Shown: piece by piece, positions 7,290 through 16,662 of the stretch
Layout: each line of letters opens with the position of its first letter
Position numbering within the stretch: position 1 is the first letter of the stretch
NCBI GenBank assembly: GCA_030066595.1
Contig: JASJBI010000027.1
Coordinates: forward strand, 36,881-100,880
DNA from: Alphaproteobacteria bacterium
Lineage (GTDB): Bacteria; Pseudomonadota; Alphaproteobacteria; JAJFFI01
Reading direction: 5' to 3'
Length of the DNA stretch: 64,000 bases
Notes under the pieces: model-generated
Databases searched by the model: none
The model's input: the letters and a program-made list of their open reading frames with translations, nothing else
Told to the model about the DNA's origin: nothing
Translations under genes and position numbers: made by a program

Positions 7290-9691
7290 AGGTCGAGAAG
7301 CCTGCTTTCTCCACCCGCGATGTCGTACACCTTGTCCTTTAACCCGACCTTAACGCCGTCCACCGGCCCCGCCATGGCCGTGACTTCGATGGCATGGTGC
7401 GAGATGTCGAGGCGCAGCGCCCGGCCGCGATAGCGGATGCGCAACCGCAAGCGGCCGAGTTCGTCTGGCAGGCTGGGGTTCAGCCAGAGCACGTCGCCGC
7501 GCGCTTCCATGCCGGTATAGCAGCGCTGCAGCAGGTCGATCGTGCCGGCCATCGCGCCGAGATGGATGCCTTCCTTGGTGGTGCCGCCCTGGGTGTCGCT
7601 CACGTCGCTCTTCAAGGCCTCGCAAAAGAGTTGCCAGGACCCGGCCCGGTCCGATCGGGCCAGCACCCAGGCATCGACGATCCGGCTCAACGTCGAGCCA
7701 TGCGCGGTGCGCGCCGTGTAATAGTCGATGTTGCGCGGAATGGCCTGCGGGTCGAAGGCGTAGCCGAGGCGGTCGAACAGGTCGGCAAGCTGCTCCGCCG
7801 AAAACAGATAGAACAGCATCAACACGTCGGCCTGCTTCGAAAGCTTGTAGCGGTTCGGCGTGTCGTCCTCGGATTCGAGGATGCGGTCCAGGCGGTGGAT
7901 ATCCCCGTACTTTTCTCGGTAGCCCTCCCAGTCCAGCTCTGCGAGCCGGTCGTAGCCCTCGAACTGGCTGATGATGTCGCCGTCGTGGAACGCGATCCGC
8001 ATCTTGCGGCTGATCGCGTCCCAATGGGCGATCTCGTCCGGGCCGACGTTCATCTGCTCCCGCAACTCGGTGCTGCGATCGGCGGGCAGCAACTCGAGCA
8101 GGTCGAGCGCCCAGGCCAAATTCCACACCGCCATCATGTTTGTGTAGGCATTGTTGTTGATGCCCGGACTGCCGGCGTCCGGATAGGCGTCGTGGTATTC
8201 GTCCGGACCCATCACGCCGAGGATCTCGTAGCGGTCGAGTTCATTGTTGTAGGTGGCGATGCTGGCCCAGAAGCGGGCGATTTCCAGCACCATCTCAGCG
8301 CCGTAGAAGGACATGAACTCCAGATCGCCGGTCACTTCGTAATAGCGGTAGACGTTGTAGGCGATGGCCACGTTGACATGCCTTTGCAGGCTGCTGTTGT
8401 CGGGGATCCAGCGGCCCGATTTCGGGTTCAGGTGCAGCCGCTGGCTCTCCTCGCGCCCGTCGCTGCCGCTCTGCCAGGGGTACATGGCGCCGCGGTAGCC
8501 CGCCTTGGCCGCCGCCTCGCGCGCGGCGTCCAGCCGGCGGTAGCGATACATCAGCAAAGCCCGCGTGATCTCGGGCATGCGATAGTTCAGGAACGGGAAG
8601 ATGAAGAGCTCGTCCCAGAAGATGTGCCCGCGATAGGCCTCGCCGTGCAGCCCGCGCGCCGGGACGCCGGCGTCGATCCCGAGGCTGTTCAGTGAGGTGG
8701 TCTGCAAGAGGTGAAAGATATGCAGCCGCAGCACCAGTGGCACGAAGCTCTTCTCCACGACTTCGTGGTCTTGGATATCGATGTCGAAATGCCGCCAGAG
8801 ATGGTCCCAGGCCAACTTGTGACTGGCGGCGAGCTCCGCGAAGCTGGTTGCCGACGCGGCCGCCTGTCTTGCGGCCAGCCCCGGTTCGGCCAAGGCGCGG
8901 TCGCGCGAGGTGTACAAGGCCGCGACCTTTTCGGCCGACACCCGCTCTCCCTTCTGCACGTTCACGGTGAAGTCCTGCGCGATGTATCCGGGTTCTTGTG
9001 TGACCCGCGCCTCGATCGAAAGATCGCTGCCGTCACGCTTCAGCCGTGTGCGTGCGGCCAGCGCCAGCGTGATCTCGGAAGCGGTCGTGCGCGCCTTGAG
9101 ATGGATGGTCTCCGGCCCCGCCTGGCCGGTTTCCAGCGGCTCCAGATGGCGGTTCTCGAGCGCCCGGTAGCGCTCGATGCCGGCGTTGCGCACGCGTCCG
9201 TCCAAGGCGGAACGGATCTGGATCCGGCCGTCCCAGTTCAGCGGTAGGAGGACCAGCTCCTGCGCCGCGAGTTCCGGCTGGCTCATGTGCACAAGCCGGC
9301 AGCTCGCCAGCTCGGTCTCGCGGCCCCGGGCGTCGCGGAAGCGGCAAGTCCTGTGCAACAGGCCGGCCTTGAGGTCGAGTTCCTGGCGATAGGACAGGAT
9401 CTCGACGGCAGCGAGATCGAACCAGTCGTCGTCGGCAATGCGAAAGGAGAGGGGCAGCCAGTTCGGCGCGTTGATCAGATCCTCGTTTTCGAGCCTCTGG
9501 CCGCCGATCTCGCTGACCAGACGATTGTAGCATCCGGCGACATAAGTGCCCGGGTAGTGGACGCTGTCGGCGACCGCCTCGGAAGCGGCGCCGCGGGTGG
9601 CGAACCGCCCATTGCCAAGGGTGCAGAGCGCCTCGCGTATACCCTCCTGCCCCGGATCGTGGTCCGTGTAGACGAGGGACCAGCCCTTCAT
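7286..9691 (-). CDS. GH65 disaccharide phosphorylase (trehalose/maltose/kojibiose phosphorylase family)
   Basis: An 801-residue GH65 enzyme. GH65 phosphorylases split an alpha-linked glucose disaccharide with inorganic phosphate to glucose and beta-glucose 1-phosphate. The catalytic acid is in GPDEYH (residues 495-500, E498). The phosphate-binding HGSTLS motif is at 664-669, which argues for a phosphorylase and not a hydrolase. The barrel also has GEAYRGHIFWDELF near residue 345. The C-terminus is a small beta-domain. Its product, beta-glucose 1-phosphate, is the substrate of the beta-phosphoglucomutase-like domain encoded by the preceding overlapping gene, which makes a pathway link explicit. 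Trehalose is the likeliest substrate from context, but specificity among GH65 enzymes cannot be read from these motifs. Confidence 0.9.
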   Translation of the reverse strand: MKGWSLVYTDHDPGQEGIREALCTLGNGRFATRGAASEAVADSVHYPGTYVAGCYNRLVSEIGGQRLENEDLINAPNWLPLSFRIADDDWFDLAAVEILSYRQELDLKAGLLHRTCRFRDARGRETELASCRLVHMSQPELAAQELVLLPLNWDGRIQIRSALDGRVRNAGIERYRALENRHLEPLETGQAGPETIHLKARTTASEITLALAARTRLKRDGSDLSIEARVTQEPGYIAQDFTVNVQKGERVSAEKVAALYTSRDRALAEPGLAARQAAASATSFAELAASHKLAWDHLWRHFDIDIQDHEVVEKSFVPLVLRLHIFHLLQTTSLNSLGIDAGVPARGLHGEAYRGHIFWDELFIFPFLNYRMPEITRALLMYRYRRLDAAREAAAKAGYRGAMYPWQSGSDGREESQRLHLNPKSGRWIPDNSSLQRHVNVAIAYNVYRYYEVTGDLEFMSFYGAEMVLEIARFWASIATYNNELDRYEILGVMGPDEYHDAYPDAGSPGINNNAYTNMMAVWNLAWALDLLELLPADRSTELREQMNVGPDEIAHWDAISRKMRIAFHDGDIISQFEGYDRLAELDWEGYREKYGDIHRLDRILESEDDTPNRYKLSKQADVLMLFYLFSAEQLADLFDRLGYAFDPQAIPRNIDYYTARTAHGSTLSRIVDAWVLARSDRAGSWQLFCEALKSDVSDTQGGTTKEGIHLGAMAGTIDLLQRCYTGMEARGDVLWLNPSLPDELGRLRLRIRYRGRALRLDISHHAIEVTAMAGPVDGVKVGLKDKVYDIAGGESRLLDL

Positions 9692-11304
9692 GCCGGACCT
9701 GCCTCGAGATGGTCGGCCAGCCGGGTCAGGAAGGTGCGCACCTGGTCGGGCGAGCCCAGCCGGTACTGTGCGGCGCTCTCGCCCGGTTGCTCGGCGACCA
9801 GGATCGTAATTCCCTGATCCCGCAGTGCTGCAAATGCGTCCTCATCGGTCTCGTCGTCGCCGATGAAGAGCGGCAGCACCTTGGCGGTGTCGATCGGCAG
9901 CGCCTCCAGCAGCCAGAGGACCGCCTTGCCCTTGTCCCAATCCAGGCGCGGGCGCAGCTCGTGAACCTTCTTGCCCTCGGTCCGCCGCAGGCGCGGGCGG
10001 TCGGCGGCAACGGCCGCGACCGCCTCCTCCACGGCAGGGATCTCAGCTTTTGCCACCAGGCGATAGTGAACGGCGGCCGCAAATGTCTTGTCCTCGACGA
10101 TCACGCCGGGGATGTCGGCCAAGCGGGTGCGCAGATCCAGCACCGCGCTCTCGATATCCGGGACGAAGCTGCGTGCTTCGGGCGGCTCGATATGGCCGAC
10201 CCGCGGGCTCACGATATCGAAGCCATGGCTGCCGGCGAAGGTCACGGCGGGCAAGCCCACCAGCCGCTCGACGTCGGGCCGCTTGCGGCCACTGATCACC
10301 GCGACGGGGCAAAGCCTGGCCAGCCGATCCAGGACCACCTTGGTCGCGGTCGGCAGCAGGGCGTTCTCCGGACGCTCGACGATCGGTGTCAGCGTGCCGT
10401 CATAATCCAAGAAGACGGCGAGCGTCTTGTCGCCGATCCGGTCGGTGATCCGTTCGAAGTCGTCCAAGGCAGAGTCCATCCCCACCGCCTGCGCGCTGCC
10501 GACCGTGCGTTCCGATAGCGCAATCTCACCCAGATCCGCAACGACCAGATCCGCGCCATGCCGGCGCAGAGCGTCGGACTCTTGGCCCCGGTCGACGCCA
10601 ACAACCAGGCCCATGCCGCCCCGCTTCCCGGCCTCGACGCCGGCCACGGCATCCTCGAACACGACCGTCCGCTCGGGGGCGCTGCCAAGACGCTGGGCGG
10701 CCTCGACAAAGCTGTCCGGCGCAGGCTTGCCAGAGAGCTGGAGCCGTGCCAGCTCGCAGCCGTCCACTCGCGCGTCGAACAGGTCCGCAAGCCCGGCCGC
10801 CTCCAGCACGTCCGCGCAGTTCTTGCTGGCCGAGACGACGGCGGTCCGGAGGCCAAGCGACCGGGCGCGGCGAATCAAGGCCACCGACGTCTCGTAGACG
10901 CCGATGCCGTGGCTCTTCAGTCGGGAACGAAAGCACGCGTTCTTGCGGTCCGCGAGCGCGCTGACCGTGTCCAGGTCAGGATCATCGCCGGGCGATCCGA
11001 GAGGCAGCTCGATGCCACGGGATGCGAGGAAGGAGCGGATCCCGTCGTGCCGCGGCTTGCCGTCCACATAGGCACGGTAGTCGCGCTCGATATCGAACGG
11101 TGCGGCCGGTTGGCCGCTGCGCGCGGCGCAACGCGTCAGGAACGCGTCGAAGACCCGTTTCCAGCAGTGCGCATGCACGTCCGCGGTCCGCGTGACGACC
11201 CCGTCGAGATCGAACAGCAAAGCGTCGAACTCGGCCGCGGCGATGATCGGGTGACCGCGCGGCACGGCGCCTGAACGCTCCTGTTCGGGATCATCCTGGG
11301 ACAT
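9688..11304 (-). CDS. otsB: Two-domain HAD protein: beta-phosphoglucomutase-like + trehalose-6-phosphate phosphatase (OtsB)
   Basis: A 538-residue fusion of two HAD-superfamily domains. Residues about 26-255 resemble beta-phosphoglucomutase: DLDGVVT at 32-38 with the nucleophile/acid aspartate pair, VVSASK near 156 and VFEDAVAGVEAG near 215. Residues about 290-535 are trehalose-6-phosphate phosphatase: DYDGTLTPI at 300, SGRKRPDVE, GSHGFDI and GDDETDEDAF. Both sets of catalytic residues appear intact. The first domain would convert beta-glucose 1-phosphate to glucose 6-phosphate, and the second completes trehalose synthesis after OtsA. It is the first gene of the operon and overlaps the GH65 gene by 4 bases. 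The domain order PGM-OtsB followed by GH65 is that of mycobacterial OtsB1 (Rv2006), here divided between two genes. Confidence 0.93.
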   Translation of the reverse strand: MSQDDPEQERSGAVPRGHPIIAAAEFDALLFDLDGVVTRTADVHAHCWKRVFDAFLTRCAARSGQPAAPFDIERDYRAYVDGKPRHDGIRSFLASRGIELPLGSPGDDPDLDTVSALADRKNACFRSRLKSHGIGVYETSVALIRRARSLGLRTAVVSASKNCADVLEAAGLADLFDARVDGCELARLQLSGKPAPDSFVEAAQRLGSAPERTVVFEDAVAGVEAGKRGGMGLVVGVDRGQESDALRRHGADLVVADLGEIALSERTVGSAQAVGMDSALDDFERITDRIGDKTLAVFLDYDGTLTPIVERPENALLPTATKVVLDRLARLCPVAVISGRKRPDVERLVGLPAVTFAGSHGFDIVSPRVGHIEPPEARSFVPDIESAVLDLRTRLADIPGVIVEDKTFAAAVHYRLVAKAEIPAVEEAVAAVAADRPRLRRTEGKKVHELRPRLDWDKGKAVLWLLEALPIDTAKVLPLFIGDDETDEDAFAALRDQGITILVAEQPGESAAQYRLGSPDQVRTFLTRLADHLEAGPA

Positions 11305-11617
11305 GGCGCGGCAAGTCTAGTGCTCCTGACCGGCGACGGACAGCCGAACCGATCGGTCGTGAACTTGGCTGAAGGGAAGGAAATCGGCTGCGGTACTGCC
11401 CCAATCCGCGGTGCCGAGGTGCGGACCGGTCGCCGGCACACGTGTTCCGCCGGGCAGAATTCCGTGCGGCAGAAGGGTACTCCTTGGCCTTTGTTTCTCC
11501 TTGCGCAACTCCCACGCTACCGCAGCACAAGCCAGATGTATGCCCATCACGGTCCATGCTGCATTGCGATAGGTCAAGCGGGGTCGGAATTGCCGGCGCA
11601 CCGGCCCGTTTCTGCCG
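11305..11617. other. Intergenic region upstream of the trehalose operon
   Basis: About 310 bases between the start of the HAD-OtsB gene and the stop of the P-type ATPase gene, both on the minus strand. It should hold the promoter of the trehalose operon. I see no convincing -35/-10 pair, no long inverted repeat and no credible coding frame. Several overlapping open frames here have no family features and look like GC-rich noise. Confidence 0.5.
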
Positions 11618-14335
11618 TCAACGTCGGACGATCTTGTAGATCTCCATGACCAGCAACAGGCCGAGCGCGATGGGCGCGATGGCGGTGATGGAGTGCCAAT
11701 CCAGCGGCGCGATGCGCAGCACGTCGTTGATCACCGGCAGATACATGGCGGCCACGTGCAGGCCCAGGGCGGCCACGACCGCGATCACCACGAGAGGATT
11801 GGCGGCGACCGGGATCCGGAAGGTCGAGCGGCGCTCGGAACGGCAGTTGAAGACATGCACGTTCTCGAACACCACCATCAGCAGGAGGAGAGCCGTTCGC
11901 GCCTCTCCCTCGGGCATACCCGCGCTCAGTGCCCAATAGTAAAAGGCAAAGGCCGCGGCCCCGATGAACGTGCCCGAAAGGGCCACCTGCTCGACCATGC
12001 GCCGGTCGAACAGCGGCTGGTCGGGCGGGCGGGGCTGTCGATCCAAAATCCCGGGCTCGCCCCGCTCGAAAGCCAGGGCCACGTGTTGGATCCCGTTGGT
12101 GACCAGGTTGAGCCACAGTAGTTGCACCGCGAACAGCGGAAGCGGTAGCGCCGCCAACAGCGCGAACAAGAACAGGACGATCTCGCCGACGCCGGTACCG
12201 ATCAGCAAAAGCGAGACTTTTCTCACATTGTCGTATGCGATACGGCCTTCTTCGACTCCGGCCACGATGGACGTGAAATTGTCGTCGGCCACAATCAGAT
12301 CCGAGGCGCCGCGAGCGATATCGGTCCCGCCCTTGCCCATGGCCACGCCGATATGGGCCGCATTCAGCGCCGGCGCGTCATTGGCCCCGTCACCGGTCAC
12401 AGCGACGAAATGGCCCTGCGCCTGAAGCGTCCGCACAATGTCATATTTTTGCATCGGCTCGACGCGGGCAAAGACACGGATAGTCGCCATGCGGCCGGCA
12501 GGGGCATCATCGCTATCCGCCAACTCGGCACCCGTCACGACCTGCTCCTTGGTCTCGGCGAGCCCGAGTAAGCGGCCGATCGCCAGTGCTGTGGCCGGAT
12601 GGTCACCGGTCACCATGCGGACGGCAATGCCCGACCTGCGGCATTGCTGAATGGCGTCCACGACGCCGGGCCGCAAGGGATCGATCAAGCCGACGAACCC
12701 CAAGAAGTTCAGATCGCAAAGCGCCTTTGGGCTCGACGCCACCGCCTGTTCCGCCGTGACCGCGCCGCGCGCGACCGCCAGCACCCGGTAGCCGTCGGTA
12801 GCGAGTGCTTCGGCTTGGGCAAGCGCCGCCGCCGCGTCGCTCGGCTTTGGAAACGCGCACATCGGGATGACTGTTTCGGCGGCCCCTTTGACGTGCACGG
12901 CATGGCCGCCGTCGGGCTCCCGACGGAAGCTCGCGGCATATCGGCGGTCAGGTTCATAGGGGATGATCCCAGTTTGCGGCCGTTCCGCGGTCAAGGCCTT
13001 GCGGTTCAGGCCCACCTTGCCGGCAAGCGCAAGAAACGCGACATCCACCGTGTCGCCGAGATGCTGAACGCCATCTGTCGTGACTTCCAGGCTTGCTTCG
13101 TTGCAGAGCGCACCAGTCACCGCCAGTTCCCAGGCGCGCTCGAGCGCGCGCCCGTCTTGGTCGCCCGCGGCCACCCGCAACCCGCCTTCCGGTGCATAGC
13201 CTTCGCCGCTGACGTCGATCGCCCCAAAACCGGGAATCTGGATCCGCTTGATGGTCAACTCGTTGCAGGTCAGCGTGCCGGTCTTGTCGGAGGCGATCAG
13301 GGTGCACGCCCCCAATCCCTCTACGGCCGGCAGGGCCCGGACAATGACGCGGCGCGCCGCCATGCGGGCCGTCGCGATCGAAAGGGCTACGGTAATGGCG
13401 ACGGGCAATCCTTCGGGAATCGCGGCCACGGCGAGGGCCACAGCGACCAGGAAAACCTGGGCGAGGGGCGCGCCCTGAAGCAGCTGCGCGGCTGCAATCA
13501 GCGCAATGGCTCCGGTCATCAGGATTCCGATCTGACGCGCCAGGCGCTTGAGCCGGATGATTAAAGGCGGCGGGGCGGGATGGGCGACGGCCAGTGCGTC
13601 CGCGATCGCACCGATCTCGGTGGCACTGCCCGTGGCGACGATGACGCCCATGGCCCGACCCCTCAAAGCGGTGGTGCCGGCATGCAGCATATTGGCCCGG
13701 TCGGCGATGCCGACCCGCCCGGACAGGTGCGCATACGCGTCTTTGACGACCGGGGTCGACTCCCCGGTCAGCAGGGACTCGTCCAGCACCAACTCCCGCT
13801 CGCGCATGAGGCGGATGTCCGCTGGAATGCGATCGCCGGATTCGATCTCGACGATGTCCCCCGGGACGAGTTCGACGCTGTCCAGCCGCTGACGCTGGCC
13901 GTCGCGATGAACGACCGTCACGCTCTGCACAAGACGATCCAGAGCAAGTGCGCTGGATTCCGCGCGCCACTCCTGCACGGCACCGATCACCGCATTGATC
14001 TGCAGGACGGCAAATATGAACGAAGCGTCGGTCAGCTGACCGATGCCCACGGAAACCGCGGCGGCCGCCAGCAGCAGGTAGATCAGGGGGCTCTTGAACT
14101 GGCGTAGGTAGACCACCAGCATCGGCGTGCGTCGGCGTTCCGGAAGCCGGTTGGCGCCGAAACTGTGCAGGCGCCGCTCCGCTTCGGCATCCGACAGGCC
14201 ATCCCGACCGGTGTCGAGACGGGCGAGCGCGTCATCGATCGACTGGGCGTACAACTCGACGCCGCGCAGCCTATCCGGGCTCATGAGCGAATGGGGCACC
14301 TGCCTATCCAAATCCGGGTCCTGCAGGATCGGCAT
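11618..14335 (-). CDS. P2-type cation-translocating ATPase (Ca2+/monovalent-cation ATPase-like)
   Basis: A 905-residue P-type ATPase. It has the N-terminal cation-ATPase domain, an actuator with DESLLTGES, the M4 motif AIPEGLP, the phosphorylation site SDKTGTLTCNE (aspartate 350), KGAAE in the nucleotide domain and VTGDGANDAPAL in the hinge. M6 carries LLWLNLVTNGIQHVAL. The AIPEGLP motif and the lack of an N-terminal heavy-metal domain or CPx motif separate it from copper/zinc pumps and place it with P2 (Ca2+, Na+/K+-like) transporters. SERCA has a D where this M6 has N (NLVTDG versus NLVTNG), so ion specificity is uncertain. It stands alone and is transcribed away from the endonuclease/phosphatase gene at 14443. 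A downstream in-frame ATG (MSPDRLRG, residue 18) is an alternative start. Confidence 0.9.
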   Translation of the reverse strand: MPILQDPDLDRQVPHSLMSPDRLRGVELYAQSIDDALARLDTGRDGLSDAEAERRLHSFGANRLPERRRTPMLVVYLRQFKSPLIYLLLAAAAVSVGIGQLTDASFIFAVLQINAVIGAVQEWRAESSALALDRLVQSVTVVHRDGQRQRLDSVELVPGDIVEIESGDRIPADIRLMRERELVLDESLLTGESTPVVKDAYAHLSGRVGIADRANMLHAGTTALRGRAMGVIVATGSATEIGAIADALAVAHPAPPPLIIRLKRLARQIGILMTGAIALIAAAQLLQGAPLAQVFLVAVALAVAAIPEGLPVAITVALSIATARMAARRVIVRALPAVEGLGACTLIASDKTGTLTCNELTIKRIQIPGFGAIDVSGEGYAPEGGLRVAAGDQDGRALERAWELAVTGALCNEASLEVTTDGVQHLGDTVDVAFLALAGKVGLNRKALTAERPQTGIIPYEPDRRYAASFRREPDGGHAVHVKGAAETVIPMCAFPKPSDAAAALAQAEALATDGYRVLAVARGAVTAEQAVASSPKALCDLNFLGFVGLIDPLRPGVVDAIQQCRRSGIAVRMVTGDHPATALAIGRLLGLAETKEQVVTGAELADSDDAPAGRMATIRVFARVEPMQKYDIVRTLQAQGHFVAVTGDGANDAPALNAAHIGVAMGKGGTDIARGASDLIVADDNFTSIVAGVEEGRIAYDNVRKVSLLLIGTGVGEIVLFLFALLAALPLPLFAVQLLWLNLVTNGIQHVALAFERGEPGILDRQPRPPDQPLFDRRMVEQVALSGTFIGAAAFAFYYWALSAGMPEGEARTALLLLMVVFENVHVFNCRSERRSTFRIPVAANPLVVIAVVAALGLHVAAMYLPVINDVLRIAPLDWHSITAIAPIALGLLLVMEIYKIVRR

Positions 14336-14442
14336 GAGGGCATGTCCCGCTGTCCCGGCGCATGACCTGCGTCAACCGGCGGCGCCTGCCGTCACTCTAG
14401 GGTGGGCCTTCCACGCGATCTGTCGGAAAGGCCAGCGCGCGA

Positions 14443-15441
14443 ATGACGACAACGCTGCGCATCGCCACCTTCAACCTGGAGAACCTGGACCGCACGCGTC
14501 CGGGTGTGCGTCCCACCTTGGAGGAGCGCATCGCGGTGCTGCGTCCGCAAATGCGCCAACTCGACGCGGACATCTTATGTCTGCAGGAGGTCAACGGCCA
14601 GCGCGCCAAGGGGGAGAAGGCCTGGCGGCTGCTGGCGTTGGACGACTTGCTCGCCGGCACGCCCTATGCGGACTATGTCCGCGTCGAGACCCATCGCCGT
14701 TCCGGCAAAGGGGCGCTCGATATCCACAACCTCGTGATCCTGTCGCGCTACCCGATCCGCTCGCACAGCCAGTACTGGCACGATCTGGTGCCGCCGCCGG
14801 CCTACGCGCCGGTCACCGCGGAGCCGGCGGCGGACGACCCCTTGTCGGTGACCTGGGATCGGCCAGTCCTGCACGCGGCCGTCGACGTGGGCGCGCCCCG
14901 GCCGCTGCATGTGTTCAATCTGCACCTTCGGTCGCCGCTTGCCGCGGTCATCGCCGGCCAAAAGACCGGTGCCTTTTCTTGGAAGTCGGTGTCCGGCTGG
15001 GCCGAGGGCTTTTACCTGGCGGCCTTGAAGCGGAGCGGTCAGGCGCTGGAGGCACGGCTCGCGATCGATCGGCTGTTTGACGAGGACCCGCGCGCGCTGA
15101 TCGTGGCCACGGGCGATTTCAACGCCTCCGCCCGGGAGGTGCCGGTGCGCATCGTGATGGGACATGAGGACGACACCGGCAGCCATGATCTGGCGGGCCG
15201 TGCGCTTGTGCCCCTGGAACAACAGGTACCGGCCGCTCGCCGGTACTCGGTGATCCATGACGGACGGGCGGTCATGCTGGATCACGTCTTGGTCTCGGCC
15301 GCGATGTGGTCGGCCTATCGCGGGGCCGAGATCCATAATGCGGAGCTCAAGGACGAGATCCGCGACGCCGCTGCCGCACCCGGCTCGCCCGTCTCCTATC
15401 ATGCGCCGGTGGTGGCGAGCTTCGCGGTCGGCGGGGATTGA
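14443..15441 (+). CDS. Endonuclease/exonuclease/phosphatase (EEP) family protein
   Basis: A 332-residue protein of the DNase I-like EEP superfamily. The N-terminal metal-binding segments are RIATFNLENLD (N and E residues) and ILCLQEVNG (catalytic glutamate). VIVATGDFNAS-like sequence (LIVATGDFNASAREV, D-x-N) occurs near residue 225 and MLDHVLVS near 275, with a C-terminal histidine in SYHAPVV where the family has SDH. Possible substrates range from nucleic acids to phospholipids or inositol phosphates, and the sequence does not decide between them. No signal peptide is visible. It begins 107 bases after the divergent ATPase start, so the two promoters share this short region. Confidence 0.82.
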   Translation: MTTTLRIATFNLENLDRTRPGVRPTLEERIAVLRPQMRQLDADILCLQEVNGQRAKGEKAWRLLALDDLLAGTPYADYVRVETHRRSGKGALDIHNLVILSRYPIRSHSQYWHDLVPPPAYAPVTAEPAADDPLSVTWDRPVLHAAVDVGAPRPLHVFNLHLRSPLAAVIAGQKTGAFSWKSVSGWAEGFYLAALKRSGQALEARLAIDRLFDEDPRALIVATGDFNASAREVPVRIVMGHEDDTGSHDLAGRALVPLEQQVPAARRYSVIHDGRAVMLDHVLVSAAMWSAYRGAEIHNAELKDEIRDAAAAPGSPVSYHAPVVASFAVGGD

Positions 15442-15511
15442 TGCCGTCCTGCCGGGCGCGTAAGCTGTCGCGCAAAACGGGGGAACCGATGACAGGCTTT
15501 TGGGGGATCTG

Positions 15512-15694
15512 TTGAGCTACACGTCGACCTGGGTCACGGGCGGCTTGATGGCCGTGCTGGGGCTGCTGGCGCTGGTCTTTGCATCGGGCGCGACGGACGC
15601 GATCGCGTATTGGACGGGCCTTGGCCTGTTCCTGTTCTGCGTGCTGTTCTGCTTCGGCCTGATCAACAAGAACGTCGGCAAGAAAAAAGACTGA
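15512..15694 (+). CDS. Small two-helix membrane protein, unknown function
   Basis: A 60-residue protein (MSYTSTWVTGGLMAVLGLLALVF when begun at the TTG at 15512) with two hydrophobic helices separated by GATDAIAYWTG and ending in a lysine-rich tail (NKNVGKKKD). The TTG is preceded by GGGGGA at 15502-15507, but the spacing is short. An in-frame TTG at 15500 would add four residues. An 8-codon open frame starting at the ATG at 15489 ends in TGA overlapping this TTG, so translational coupling is possible. The positively charged C-terminus suggests it faces the cytoplasm. I do not recognise a family. It converges with the TauE/SafE-like gene. Confidence 0.55.
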   Translation: MSYTSTWVTGGLMAVLGLLALVFASGATDAIAYWTGLGLFLFCVLFCFGLINKNVGKKKD

Positions 15695-15710
15695 CGGCCG
15701 TTCTTCTCCG

Positions 15711-16484
15711 TCACGCCACCGTCCGCCAGGCCAGCACCGTTAGTGTGCCGGCATTGACCAGCATGAGGACGCTGGCGAAGGCGCGCGCCTGGGGCATCCA
15801 GCGCCGGGCAAAGAAATGTCCCGCGAAGCCGACACCCAAGAGCGCGGGCACGGTACCCAAGGTGAAGGCCATCATCGCGAACGCCCCGCCAAGCGGCCCA
15901 CCGCCTGCCGCCGCGGCCGCCGCCAGTGCGCCGTAAAGCAGCCCGCAGGGCAGGAAGCCGAGCAGCAGACCCAGCGCGTAACCCCGCGCGCCCCGTGGAT
16001 CGGCCATCAGCGGCCCAGCCATCCGTGAGAGGGCGGCGGTCGACTGCGTCGTACCGCCGCGGCGGATGTTCGGCAGGAACCGCCTGAGCGCGCCGAACGT
16101 GCTCACCAGGAACAGGGCCGCGGCAAGCAGCAAGAAGACCGCCGCGATCCACTGGAACTGGGTGATGTCCGCGAGCCCGCCGACCAGACCCGCACTCAGC
16201 GCGCCCAGACCGGCGTATGTGGTCAGGCGGCCGAGATGATAGGGAACGAGCAGTCCGCCGCGCAGGCGGTGCAGCTCGGTCAATGGCTCGGCCCGCGTCC
16301 GCTCGGCCCGCGCGGTGACCTGGGCCAGTACGAACGGGCCGCACATGCCGGCACAGTGGCTCGCCCCGCCCACGAATCCGGCGAGCAGCATCGTGGACAG
16401 CAAAGCCATGTTGCCGGTCACCGCGATGCGGCATTGTGCCGCAAGCGCGGCCAGCAGATCCGTCAGCGTCGCGAGCTCGATCAT
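15711..16484 (-). CDS. TauE/SafE-like (UreH-domain) polytopic membrane protein, probably linked to cbb3 oxidase/copper
   Basis: A 257-residue membrane protein with about six hydrophobic segments. The first helix contains SHCAGMCGPF (residues 42-51), a His-Cys/Cys motif typical of the sulfite-exporter TauE/SafE or UreH-like family that accompanies cytochrome oxidase and copper genes in many proteobacteria. The cysteines and histidine suggest metal handling in the membrane, but this is inference. It is transcribed divergently from ccoN, with a 354-base region holding an FNR-type box between them, so it may share redox control. Alternative internal starts (MALLSTMLL, residue 26) would remove the N-terminal soluble segment. 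Confidence 0.75.
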   Translation of the reverse strand: MIELATLTDLLAALAAQCRIAVTGNMALLSTMLLAGFVGGASHCAGMCGPFVLAQVTARAERTRAEPLTELHRLRGGLLVPYHLGRLTTYAGLGALSAGLVGGLADITQFQWIAAVFLLLAAALFLVSTFGALRRFLPNIRRGGTTQSTAALSRMAGPLMADPRGARGYALGLLLGFLPCGLLYGALAAAAAAGGGPLGGAFAMMAFTLGTVPALLGVGFAGHFFARRWMPQARAFASVLMLVNAGTLTVLAWRTVA

Positions 16485-16662
16485 TTCACCTTGCGGTCGC
16501 GATCGAAAATCGAACTATAGATCAATCGCTTTGCGAGATCCCGATGTTCCGTGCGAGCCACCGTGTCAGCCTCGACCCGCTTCGGTGCCTGCTAGGCGTT
16601 CTGGCCTAATACCCCAGTCGGTGTTGCGGTCGTGGCACAGCTATCGCTTCCTGTCGGCCACG

